Shown: positions 42,503 through 49,400 of the stretch, in pieces
How the letters are laid out: the number at the start of each line of letters is the position of its first letter
How positions within the stretch are numbered: position 1 is the first letter of the stretch
Origin: an uncultured Bacteroidales bacterium
Lineage (GTDB): Bacteria > Bacteroidota > Bacteroidia > Bacteroidales > Coprobacteraceae
Assembly: GCA_949297285.1 (NCBI GenBank)
Contig: CASFRL010000066.1
Coordinates: 1-49,400, forward strand
DNA length: 49,400 bases
Reading direction: 5' to 3'
Translations under genes and position numbers: made by a program
Notes under the pieces: generated by a model
Told to the model about the DNA's origin: nothing
The model's input: only the letters and a program-made list of their open reading frames with translations
The model's database searches: none

Positions 42503-44569
42503 ATGAAATGTAAAAAGTTAAACCAATATTATTTAGAAAGGGATATAAGTTGGATGTATTTCAATCGGAGAATTCTTCAAGAGGCTTGTAAAAAGAGTGT
42601 CCCCTTGCTGGAACGCTTGGCTTTTTTAGGAATCTATTCCAATAATCTGGATGAATTTTTCCGAGTGCGTGTGGCTACTCAAAATAGAATTGCCGAATGT
42701 GGAGACCGGTCTGCTTTACGGGAGAAAGAGAATGCAAAACAACTGATTAAACGTATTGGTAAGCTGAATAGTAACTATTCTAAAGATTATGAAAAAGCGG
42801 TAAAAGATGTAACGAAAGAATTACGTAACGAAAATATATATTTAATATCAAATGAAGAGACAGATGAAGAACAAAATAGCTTTATTCGTTCTTTTTATCG
42901 GGAAAAACTAAACGGTTTTATTGTCCCCGTTTGGTTCTCTGCAATAAAACAGCTCGATAGCGAAACGGATGAAGATATCTATATGGCTGTAAAATTGTTG
43001 AAAGGAGATATGAATACTTCTCCGGAGTATGCCTTGCTTGAACTTCCTGTTTCTGTTTGTGGCCGTTTTGTCCGACTACCGGATAAAGAGGGGAAAAGTT
43101 TTTTAATGTATCTTGATGATGTCGTTAGATGCTGTTTACCTCTGATTTTTGAAGGACTGGGTTATAGTCGTTTTGAAGCATACTCATTTAAATTCACTCG
43201 TGATGCAGAAATGGAAATCGATAATGATTTACGTAACGGAATGCTTCAAAAAATATCTAAAGGAATAAAAAGCCGTAAAAAAGGAGAACCTTTGCGTGTC
43301 GTTTATGATATGGAGATGCCGAAGGATCTTTTAAAAAGGGTATTGAAAAAATTGAATTTAGATAGTCTTGATACCGTTTTGGGCGGTGGACGTTATCAAA
43401 ATCACAAAGATTTGATGCGTTTCCCCGATTGTGGACGCAAAGACCTTAAATATCCATTATGGCCCTCAATACTGAAAAAAGACCTTTCGATTTCGGGAAG
43501 TATTTTGGAAGAGATACATAAAAAAGATCGCTTTATACATGTGCCGTATCATAGTTTCGATTCTTTTATCAGAGTATTGCAAGAAGCGGCTGTAAATAAA
43601 CAGGTAAGAAGCATTAAAATTACCTTGTATCGTCTGGCTAAAGATTCTAAAGTTGTAAAAGCCTTGATCGGAGCTGCCCGTAATGGGAAAAAAGTAACGG
43701 TTGTTATCGAACTGTTGGCACGTTTTGACGAAGCCTCCAATATCGATTGGTCTAAAAAGATGCAAGATGCCGGAATAAAAGTTGTCTTTGGAGTAGAAGG
43801 CTTGAAAGTTCATTCAAAGATTGCCCTTATCTCGATGAAAGTCGGAGCAGATATAGCTTGTATCAGCACAGGAAATTTTCATGAAGGGAACGCCCGTTCC
43901 TATACCGATTGCATGTTGATGACAGCTGCACCACGGATTGTGAAAGATGTCAATGAAGTGTTCAATTTTATCGAACATCCCTATATACCCGTACATTTTA
44001 AAGAATTATTGGTTTCTCCGAATGAGATGAAACGAAAATTTTTATCATTGATCAATGATGAAATTAAAAATAAAAGAGCCGGTAAACCCGCTTATATTAA
44101 GATTAAAATAAATCATATAACAGATCCGGATATTGTCAATAAACTATATGAAGCATCCCAAAACGGAGTATCGATAGATATGCTTGTACGAGGAAACTGT
44201 TCTCTTATTACAGGAACGACCGGAGTAAGCGATCATATACATATTAATGGCATTATTGATCGTTATTTAGAACATTCTCGCATATTTATTTTTGCTGCCG
44301 GAGGTAAAGAAAAAATTTTTATCGGTTCAGCCGACTGGATGCCTCGTAATTTGGATAACCGGATTGAAGTCGTAACGCCGGTATATGATCCCGCAATCAA
44401 GGAAGAAATGAAAAGAATTGTTGATTATGGATTGAAAGACACTTTGCAGGGCCGTATCGTAGATGGTACAGGAAAAAATGATTCATGGGTTACAGAAGAT
44501 AACGTTCCGTTCCGATCTCAAAGTGCATTGTATAAATACTATTTAGAAGAAAATAAAAATGAAGAATAA
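42503..44569 (+). CDS. ppk1: Polyphosphate kinase 1
   Basis: PPK1 polymerises the terminal phosphate of ATP into polyphosphate, reversibly. I start at the ATG at 42503 (688 residues, MKCKKLNQYYLERDISWMYFNRRIL); the ATG at 42467 lies inside the direct repeats. The N-terminal domain has NNLDEFFRVRVATQ. The catalytic domains carry the phosphorylated His437 in GLKVHSKI and the second conserved His591 in YLEHSRI (equivalent to His435 and His592 of E. coli), with CISTGNFHEGNARSYTD and FIGSADWMPRNLDNRIEV. The stop overlaps the ppx start by 11 bases, so synthesis and breakdown enzymes are translationally coupled. Confidence 0.96.
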   Translation: MKCKKLNQYYLERDISWMYFNRRILQEACKKSVPLLERLAFLGIYSNNLDEFFRVRVATQNRIAECGDRSALREKENAKQLIKRIGKLNSNYSKDYEKAVKDVTKELRNENIYLISNEETDEEQNSFIRSFYREKLNGFIVPVWFSAIKQLDSETDEDIYMAVKLLKGDMNTSPEYALLELPVSVCGRFVRLPDKEGKSFLMYLDDVVRCCLPLIFEGLGYSRFEAYSFKFTRDAEMEIDNDLRNGMLQKISKGIKSRKKGEPLRVVYDMEMPKDLLKRVLKKLNLDSLDTVLGGGRYQNHKDLMRFPDCGRKDLKYPLWPSILKKDLSISGSILEEIHKKDRFIHVPYHSFDSFIRVLQEAAVNKQVRSIKITLYRLAKDSKVVKALIGAARNGKKVTVVIELLARFDEASNIDWSKKMQDAGIKVVFGVEGLKVHSKIALISMKVGADIACISTGNFHEGNARSYTDCMLMTAAPRIVKDVNEVFNFIEHPYIPVHFKELLVSPNEMKRKFLSLINDEIKNKRAGKPAYIKIKINHITDPDIVNKLYEASQNGVSIDMLVRGNCSLITGTTGVSDHIHINGIIDRYLEHSRIFIFAAGGKEKIFIGSADWMPRNLDNRIEVVTPVYDPAIKEEMKRIVDYGLKDTLQGRIVDGTGKNDSWVTEDNVPFRSQSALYKYYLEENKNEE

Positions 44570-45470
44570 AGATAGATCAGATGATGTAAATTATGCAGCT
44601 ATTGACATTGGTTCTAATGCAGTGCGATTGCTGATTAAACATATTGATGAGAATTCAGAGAAAAAGTTCTCTAAAGTTTTATTGCTTCGGGTTCCGCTTC
44701 GATTAGGATTCGATGTCTTTTCTAAAGGACGTATTTCGAAAAAGAAGGAAAAGAATATGATCCGTTTGATGAAATCATATCGCTATTTGATGAAAATATA
44801 TGATGTTACAGATTATCGAGCCTGCGCAACCTCTGCCATGCGAGATGCCGCCAATGGGAAAGAGATCATTGAAGTAATAGAAAAGAAAACAGGAATTAAG
44901 ATAGAAATTATTACAGGACAAGAAGAAGCCCGTATGGTTTATAATAACCATATAGAATGTATGGAAGACAGAAAAGGAAATTACATGTATGTCGATGTTG
45001 GAGGAGGAAGTACAGAAGTCAATTTATTGGTAGGCGGCGAATTGGTATATTCTAAATCTTATAATATCGGGACGGTACGTATGTTGAACAATGCCGTAGA
45101 CACAAAAGAGTGGAAACTGCTTAAAGTAGATATAGAAACGTTGTCGAAGGCTTATCCCGGAACTAATATCATAGGGTCGGGAGGGAATATCAATAAATTA
45201 TATCGTTTGGCGGAGAAGACAGATAAAAAACGTCAACGTATATCTGTTGCCGTGTTAAGATCACTCTATGAAACACTCAAACCGCTTTCATTAGAAGAAC
45301 GTATGCAAAAATTTAATTTAAAGCCGGACCGGGCCGATGTCATAATCCCCGCATCTGAAATATTTCTGACCATAGCAGAAATTCTTCATGCCGAATATAT
45401 ATATGTTCCGGTAATAGGCCTTTCTGATGGGATTATTGACGGACTGTATGCTGAGAATCATAAAAATTAA
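44559..45470 (+). CDS. ppx: Exopolyphosphatase, Ppx/GppA family
   Basis: A 303-residue phosphatase of the ASKHA fold that removes terminal phosphate from polyphosphate, or the 5' phosphate of pppGpp. Motifs: phosphate-1 YAAIDIGSNAVRLLI, the catalytic Glu region IITGQEEARMVYNNH, phosphate-2 MYVDVGGGSTEVNLL and the adenosine-like loop IIGSGGNINKLYRLA. It is the short form, lacking the C-terminal HD-like domain of E. coli Ppx. It overlaps ppk1 by 11 bases. The dedA gene 99 bases downstream has its own promoter. Confidence 0.93.
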   Translation: MKNKDRSDDVNYAAIDIGSNAVRLLIKHIDENSEKKFSKVLLLRVPLRLGFDVFSKGRISKKKEKNMIRLMKSYRYLMKIYDVTDYRACATSAMRDAANGKEIIEVIEKKTGIKIEIITGQEEARMVYNNHIECMEDRKGNYMYVDVGGGSTEVNLLVGGELVYSKSYNIGTVRMLNNAVDTKEWKLLKVDIETLSKAYPGTNIIGSGGNINKLYRLAEKTDKKRQRISVAVLRSLYETLKPLSLEERMQKFNLKPDRADVIIPASEIFLTIAEILHAEYIYVPVIGLSDGIIDGLYAENHKN

Positions 45471-45476
45471 TATTCT

Positions 45477-45544
45477 TGTAACATAAATGTAACATAATTG
45501 CATTATAAATGAAATGCCGATTGTTAAATGCGTGCTTATCTTTG
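45477..45544 (+). promoter_or_regulatory. dedA promoter with Pho-box-like 11-bp repeats
   Basis: TGTAACATAAA (45477-45487) and TGTAACATAAT (45488-45498) form an exact-register direct repeat with a weaker third unit TGCATTATAAA (45499-45509). Next comes the block shared with ppk1 (45500-45535), then an exact -7 box TATCTTTG (45537-45544). The 7+4+7 layout resembles the PhoB box of other bacteria, though the bases differ. No -33 TTTG is present. Confidence 0.5.
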
Positions 45545-45569
45545 CACAACATTTAATAAAATAGAATTT

Positions 45570-46199
45570 ATGGAGTCTTTGACCTTTATACAATGGTGTT
45601 TAGATCATTTGAACTATTGGACTATTACACTGTTGATGGCGATAGAAAGTTCGTTTATCCCTTTTCCTTCCGAAATTGTGGTACCTCCGGCTGCCTATAA
45701 AGCTGCTGCCGGTGAACTCAATATTTATTTGGTCGTTTTATTTGCTACCTTAGGAGCAAATATCGGAGCTCTGGTAAATTACTATTTGGCCATGTGGATA
45801 GGACGTCCGTTGGTCTATAAATTCGCATCGAGCCGTATCGGTCACATGTGTCTCATCGATGAGGCATCTGTCTTGAAAGCCGAAAAGTTTTTTGATGATA
45901 ACGGCCGTATATCGACATTCGTAGGACGTTTGGTGCCGGCTGTTCGACAGTTGATCTCTATTCCTGCCGGGCTTGCCCGAATGAGAATGTCTACCTTTTT
46001 ACTTTATACCACGTTGGGAGCGGGACTTTGGAATATTATATTGGCTGCGATAGGATACTACCTTGAATCGGTTGTCCCACAAGATCAATTGATGAGCAAA
46101 GTTGCCGAATATAGTCGGGAACTTTCTTGGGGATTTATTGCTTTGGGCGTTTTGGTATTGGGCGTATTGATTTATAAAGGCACAAAAAAAACGAAATAA
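45570..46199 (+). CDS. DedA family membrane protein
   Basis: 209 residues from the ATG at 45570 (MESLTFIQWCLDHLNYW); an earlier in-frame ATG at 45528 lies inside the promoter box and is rejected. The DedA/VTT core is clear: IESSFIPFPSEIVVPPAAYKAA (first re-entrant segment, with the conserved Glu), GANIGALVNYYLAMWIGRP, and FVGRLVPAVRQLISIPAGLARM (second signature with the paired Arg). DedA proteins are inner-membrane lipid scramblases or flippases, some of which recycle undecaprenyl phosphate. That would fit the Pho-like boxes in its promoter, but the substrate here is not known. Confidence 0.92.
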   Translation: MESLTFIQWCLDHLNYWTITLLMAIESSFIPFPSEIVVPPAAYKAAAGELNIYLVVLFATLGANIGALVNYYLAMWIGRPLVYKFASSRIGHMCLIDEASVLKAEKFFDDNGRISTFVGRLVPAVRQLISIPAGLARMRMSTFLLYTTLGAGLWNIILAAIGYYLESVVPQDQLMSKVAEYSRELSWGFIALGVLVLGVLIYKGTKKTK

Positions 46200-46265
46200 A
46201 TATTACTCTTTACAATGCCGCAAAATAAGATCAGCAGCGTCATTCCCCATTTTGGTAACGGTATC

Positions 46266-46916
46266 TCAACCGAGTATTGTTTGTAGTTCGGTTAAGTCGT
46301 TGACGAGGTAGTCGGCTCCGGCTTGAGATAATTCTTCGTGACTGCCATAACCATAGAGAACCCCTACCGAAGCAATGCAATTGGCTTTGGCGCCTTCTAT
46401 ATCGTGCTTACGATCACCGATCATAATGCACTCATCCAATCTGTTATTAAGATGACAGGTTTCCAATACATAATGGATAACATCTTTTTTGTAAGATCGG
46501 CTGTCATCGAAAGTTGCTCCCCCTATAAAATCGAAATAAGGAGTCAGTTCAAAATGGTCGAGTATCTGTTTTGCCAATATTTCGGGTTTTGATGTAGCTA
46601 ACAATACGCTTCTGTTTTCATTTTTTTGTTGCTGTAAAAAATCTTTTATTCTGGGATATACAGCATTTTCGAATATCCCTTTTGTCGAGAAATATTCATG
46701 ATATTTCGCGGTAGCGAGAGTAGCTTGTTCTTGAGTAAATCGGTAAATCTCTCTGAAAGAGTCTTTAAGAGGCGGACCTATAAATGGACGAAGTTGGGCT
46801 AAATCTTCGACTTCAATCCCGAAATGTTTTAGTGCATATTGTACCGATCGGGTAATTCCGGGCATTGAGTCGGTAAGAGTTCCGTCCAGATCGAAAAGTA
46901 AATGAGTATATTTCAT
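46266..46916 (-). CDS. HAD-superfamily phosphatase, phosphoglycolate-phosphatase-like
   Basis: 216 residues from the ATG at 46916 (MKYTHLLFDLDGTLTDSMPGIT). The reading frame is open for 89 further codons, but those are AT-rich and not like the family. Motif I is FDLDGTLTDS (Asp9 nucleophile, Asp11), motif II VLLATSKPE, motif III Lys in SRSYKKDV and motif IV IMIGDRKHDIEGAKANC. The helical cap (20-85) and the ending GVLYGYGSHEELSQAGADYLVNDLTEL are typical of the Gph/PpaX branch. Substrate may be phosphoglycolate or pyrophosphate. Confidence 0.9.
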   Translation of the reverse strand: MKYTHLLFDLDGTLTDSMPGITRSVQYALKHFGIEVEDLAQLRPFIGPPLKDSFREIYRFTQEQATLATAKYHEYFSTKGIFENAVYPRIKDFLQQQKNENRSVLLATSKPEILAKQILDHFELTPYFDFIGGATFDDSRSYKKDVIHYVLETCHLNNRLDECIMIGDRKHDIEGAKANCIASVGVLYGYGSHEELSQAGADYLVNDLTELQTILG

Positions 46917-47116
46917 GTAATGTAAAACCAACACTTTTTTGAAGGCACAAATGAAAAGAAAATTTTTCGATCTGTCAAGAAAATAGACGATTTTGCACCC
47001 AACGGTTACATATAGATTGTTGTTCGTTATTGCTTGTTGAAACTTTTTTTTTGAGACAGAGGTGTGTAATATTACCCTTAGATAGAGCTTATTGACGATC
47101 TTTCGTTTTTTATGCG

Positions 47117-47124
47117 TATCTTTG
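47117..47124 (+). promoter_or_regulatory. Promoter -7 box of the DEAD-box helicase gene
   Basis: TATCTTTG, exact TAnnTTTG; a TTG at 47092-47094 stands 22 bases upstream as a weak -33. The leader would be about 80 bases, compatible with cold-responsive control often seen for these helicases, but nothing specific is visible. Confidence 0.5.
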
Positions 47125-47208
47125 CACGGTCTGTTTATCAGTGACCGTATCGGGTAAATAGGTAGAAATATCATAAATGACATTTTTAGAAAAGAATTAT
47201 AAAATTAT

Positions 47209-48504
47209 ATGAGATTTGATGAGTTAAATTTGAAACCGGAAGTGCTGGAAGGTTTGGATGCGATGAATTTTAAAGAAATGACTCCGGTTCAAGAGCTTGC
47301 TATTCCTGTAATTTTAGAAAAAAAAGATCTGATTGCTTGTGCTCAGACCGGAACAGGAAAAACCGCGGCATATATACTCCCTTTGTTGAATCTGCTTACT
47401 GAAAACAAAAAAAGCGATGATGCCGTGCGGGCTGTGATTATTGCTCCGACAAGAGAATTGGCACAGCAAATCGATATGCAGTTTGAAGGATTCTCATATT
47501 TTTTGCCGATCTCTACATTTGTTGTATCCGGTGGTGGAGACGGTGCTCAGTGGGATCAACAAAAACGAGGGTTGCTCATGGGGGCCGATATTGTAATTGC
47601 CACTCCCGGTCGGTTGATCTCGCACCTGATAAATAGTGACGTGAAACTTCCTTTTGTCGAATATCTTATTCTCGATGAGGCCGACAGAATGTTGGATATG
47701 GGATTTTATGACGATATTATGCAGATATGCAAGCATCTTCCCAAAAAACGTCAGACGATTTTGTTTTCGGCGACAATGCCTCAAAAGATAAGGCAACTCG
47801 CCAAAAATATATTGTATGATCCTGTCGAAGTCAATATCGCCGTGTCGAAGCCCAATGAGGCGATAAGGCAATCGGCCTATGTCTGCTATGAAGCCCAGAA
47901 AATGGGTATTATCGAAGCTGTCTTTTCTAAAAAAGTCGAAGGTAAGACAATTATTTTTTCTTCTTCGAAGCAAAAAGTAAAAGAACTTACGACAAAACTC
48001 CGGCGGATGAAATATAATGTGCGGGCAATGCATTCAGACCTTGAGCAATCGCAGCGCGAAGAAGTGATGCTCGATTTTAAAAACGGAAAAATCGATGTAC
48101 TGGTCGCAACTGATATTGTGGCAAGAGGTATTGATATTACAGACATCGGATTGGTTATCAATTTTGATGTGCCGCATGATCCAGAAGACTATATACACCG
48201 TATCGGGCGAACAGCACGGGCAAGTGCCGAAGGAGAGGCGATTACTTTTGTTTCGGATGCCGAGCGAAGTATGTTTTTTAGAATAGAAAAATTTATAGGT
48301 AAAGAGGTAATTAAGAATCCGGTTCCCGAGTATTTAGGAGAAGCGCCGGTTTATGATATCGAACAGCTCTCCCGAACCAAACACTACAAGAAGAGGGAAA
48401 GTCATAAAAAAAATAACTTGCCATCTGGGGAGAAGAATCGTGGAAGACGAAAATTTTATCGTAGAACTCCTCGAAAAGACAATAATAAGGGAGAAAAGTC
48501 ATAA
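47209..48504 (+). CDS. DEAD-box ATP-dependent RNA helicase
   Basis: 431 residues. Domain 1 has the Q motif FKEMTPVQELAIP, motif I AQTGTGKTAA, Ia APTRELAQQ, motif II DEAD (in LILDEADRMLDMGF) and motif III SAT. Domain 2 has motif IV IIFSSSKQK, V ATDIVARGIDI and VI HRIGRTAR. The C-terminal tail of about 45 residues is Lys/Arg-rich and likely binds RNA. It belongs to the RhlE-like group and probably remodels rRNA or mRNA structure in ribosome assembly or cold adaptation. It is followed by 83 bases with an inverted repeat before doxX. Confidence 0.94.
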   Translation: MRFDELNLKPEVLEGLDAMNFKEMTPVQELAIPVILEKKDLIACAQTGTGKTAAYILPLLNLLTENKKSDDAVRAVIIAPTRELAQQIDMQFEGFSYFLPISTFVVSGGGDGAQWDQQKRGLLMGADIVIATPGRLISHLINSDVKLPFVEYLILDEADRMLDMGFYDDIMQICKHLPKKRQTILFSATMPQKIRQLAKNILYDPVEVNIAVSKPNEAIRQSAYVCYEAQKMGIIEAVFSKKVEGKTIIFSSSKQKVKELTTKLRRMKYNVRAMHSDLEQSQREEVMLDFKNGKIDVLVATDIVARGIDITDIGLVINFDVPHDPEDYIHRIGRTARASAEGEAITFVSDAERSMFFRIEKFIGKEVIKNPVPEYLGEAPVYDIEQLSRTKHYKKRESHKKNNLPSGEKNRGRRKFYRRTPRKDNNKGEKS

Positions 48505-48538
48505 TTGCCTTTCCTAAAACTTTTTGCTTGAATAAATG

Positions 48539-48586
48539 TTCTTAAATTATAGGTTTGAATTTTTTTTGTATAAAATAATTTAAGAA
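48539..48586 (+). promoter_or_regulatory. Inverted repeat immediately upstream of the doxX start
   Basis: TTCTTAAATTAT (48539-48550) is an exact inverted match to ATAATTTAAGAA (48575-48586), separated by 24 bases that include a T8 tract. The right arm ends one base before the ATG at 48588. It could be an operator or an RNA hairpin that masks the start. Confidence 0.55.
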
Positions 48587-48587
48587 T

Positions 48588-49052
48588 ATGAGAGAAGTAT
48601 CCTTTTCGGGCGCAAAATCCTCCAATAAATTTATACAAATGGCTCTGACTTTCTTATTGTCAGAGTGTTGTGCCAATGTCGCACGACTTTTTTTGCGATT
48701 ATTTGTCGGAATTATGATGTTAACTCATGGTATTGCCAAAATCGAAAATTTTGATACATTGTCTACCACATTTCCGAATCCCATAGGATTGGGAAATATG
48801 ACCTTGCCGTTGATTATTTTGGTAGAAGTGGGTGGGTCGATTTTAGTAATCGTCGGATTTCTTACTCGATTGGCTTTAGTGCCATTGATTTTTTCGATGA
48901 TTGTAGCCGCTTTTTTGACATTCCCTACATTCTCTTTGGCAACGTCAGAACTTCCGCTGATGTATTTGGGAATTTACGTAGTACTTTTTTTGACCGGCCC
49001 GGGAAAATGTTCAATAGATTATCTGTTGGATAAAGCGTATAACCGACAATAA
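48588..49052 (+). CDS. DoxX family membrane protein
   Basis: 154 residues, four transmembrane helices in the inner membrane. The DoxX core starts at CANVARLFLRLFVGIMMLTHGIAKIENF, where the RLFLRLxxGxxxxxHGxxK pattern is typical, followed by TLPLIILVEVGGSILVIVGFLTRLALVPLIFSMIVAAFLT. DoxX proteins are linked to thiosulfate, quinone or redox-stress functions in some bacteria; the role here is unknown. The start at 48588 leaves a hydrophilic 25-residue lead; a later ATG (MALTFLL, residue 18) is possible. The next gene, AsmA-like, has its own promoter box. Confidence 0.85.
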   Translation: MREVSFSGAKSSNKFIQMALTFLLSECCANVARLFLRLFVGIMMLTHGIAKIENFDTLSTTFPNPIGLGNMTLPLIILVEVGGSILVIVGFLTRLALVPLIFSMIVAAFLTFPTFSLATSELPLMYLGIYVVLFLTGPGKCSIDYLLDKAYNRQ

Positions 49053-49059
49053 AAAATTA

Positions 49060-49067
49060 TATATTTG
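49060..49067 (+). promoter_or_regulatory. Promoter -7 box of the AsmA-like gene
   Basis: TATATTTG, exact TAnnTTTG, 22 bases before the ATG at 49090. No -33 element is clear. Confidence 0.45.
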
Positions 49068-49089
49068 TAGAAAGTATAAAGATAAGGTT

Positions 49090-49400
49090 ATGAATAGGAA
49101 TTTGAAGAGAGCATTGAAGATAACCTTTATCTCTATGCTCTCATTAGTTATTATTGTATTATCTGCTATTGCAGTCGCCGTAAATTTTATATTTACACCT
49201 GAAAAACTTACTCCGGTTGTCAATCAAGTGGCAAATAAAGCATTGAATGCCAAGGTCGAAATCGGAAGTGTAGAATTGACTTTTTTTTCATCATTCCCTG
49301 ATTTTGAATTGAAAATATCTGATGGGAAGATGATCTCCAAGGTTTTCAAAGATACATTATGGCAAAAAAATGACAGTTTGCTGCAATTCCGGAAATGTGC
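49090..49400 (+). CDS. AsmA-like envelope protein, N-terminal part (runs off the window)
   Basis: Only the first 103 residues are present. They comprise a basic start (MNRNLKRALK), one transmembrane helix (about 11-34, ITFISMLSLVIIVLSAIAVAVNF), then FTPEKLTPVVNQVANKALNAKVEIGSVELTFFSSFPDFELKISDG. This last block, with the sequence xVNxxxNKxLNAxVxIGSVxLTFFxSFPxxxL, is typical of AsmA family proteins in Bacteroidetes. These are large periplasmic beta-groove proteins related to TamB, thought to assist lipid transport between membranes. The expected full length is several hundred residues. The start at 49090 is supported by the promoter box. Confidence 0.85.
   Translation, partial: MNRNLKRALKITFISMLSLVIIVLSAIAVAVNFIFTPEKLTPVVNQVANKALNAKVEIGSVELTFFSSFPDFELKISDGKMISKVFKDTLWQKNDSLLQFRKC

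Noticed and set aside
46917..47183. N-terminal extension of the HAD phosphatase frame
   Set aside because: The 89 extra codons are AT-rich, not family-like and occupy the divergent promoter region with the helicase gene.

Overview
The window looks like a chromosomal segment from an anaerobic member of the Bacteroidales. The evidence is the gene set (GldB-like lipoprotein, NigD-like lipoprotein, ECF sigma factor followed by an anti-sigma/beta-barrel protein, S46 dipeptidyl-peptidase, Ser-type sulfatase, B12-dependent ribonucleotide reductase, oxygen-sensitive ThiH rather than ThiO). Many intergenic regions also carry the Bacteroidetes -7 promoter box TAnnTTTG, and Shine-Dalgarno sequences are nearly absent. 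Genus cannot be decided from the sequence alone. Most of the window is core chromosome. I see no phage, insertion sequence, CRISPR array, tRNA or rRNA.

Layout. 1-3.3 kb: the end of a protein made of exact 60-bp tandem repeats, a small winged-helix protein, an unlisted 48-residue membrane protein, aroE and a gldB-like gene. 3.4-7.3 kb: cell-wall amidase, MCE/MlaD protein and dnaA. 7.5-11 kb: nitroreductase, then a convergent pair made of an adenosylhomocysteinase-like protein and an SAH/MTA deaminase-like amidohydrolase. 11.3-17.8 kb: class II ribonucleotide reductase, a two-CBM20 4-alpha-glucanotransferase and a double GNAT protein. 17.9-20.1 kb: a DPP11-type peptidase. 20.2-27.7 kb: a nine-gene thiamin operon on the minus strand led by a TPP riboswitch (thiD, thiS, tenI-like, thiE, thiG, thiC, a HEAT-like unknown, thiH, thiF). 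27.8-31 kb: mscL, then a three-gene envelope operon (ECF sigma, anti-sigma/barrel fusion, NigD-like lipoprotein). 31.1-36.1 kb: serC, serA, a DUF1015 gene and rarA. 36.1-38.9 kb: a gene-poor stretch with two small exported proteins, then a sulfatase. 39-42 kb: drug-efflux MFS, GNAT and a formate/nitrite channel. 42.2-46.2 kb: a candidate small RNA, ppk1, ppx and a DedA gene. 46.3-49.4 kb: HAD phosphatase, DEAD-box helicase, DoxX and the start of an AsmA-like gene.

How the genes work together. The thiamin operon encodes the pyrimidine branch (ThiC, ThiD), the anaerobic thiazole branch (ThiS, ThiF, ThiG, ThiH, probable tautomerase TenI) and the joining enzyme (ThiE), under one riboswitch. ppk1 and ppx overlap and would make and degrade polyphosphate. 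The promoters of ppk1 and of the following dedA gene share a recognisable sequence module, and 11-bp TGTAA repeats lie beside it, which suggests a common, possibly phosphate-responsive, regulator. serC and serA give two of the three steps of serine synthesis, with the DUF1015 gene beside them.

The observations I rate highest are the shared ppk1/dedA promoter module, the orphan terminator and candidate small RNA upstream of ppk1, the HEAT-like protein inside the thiamin operon, the SAH-linked convergent pair, and the inverted repeat enclosing the doxX promoter region. I did not find a clearly new multi-gene system.
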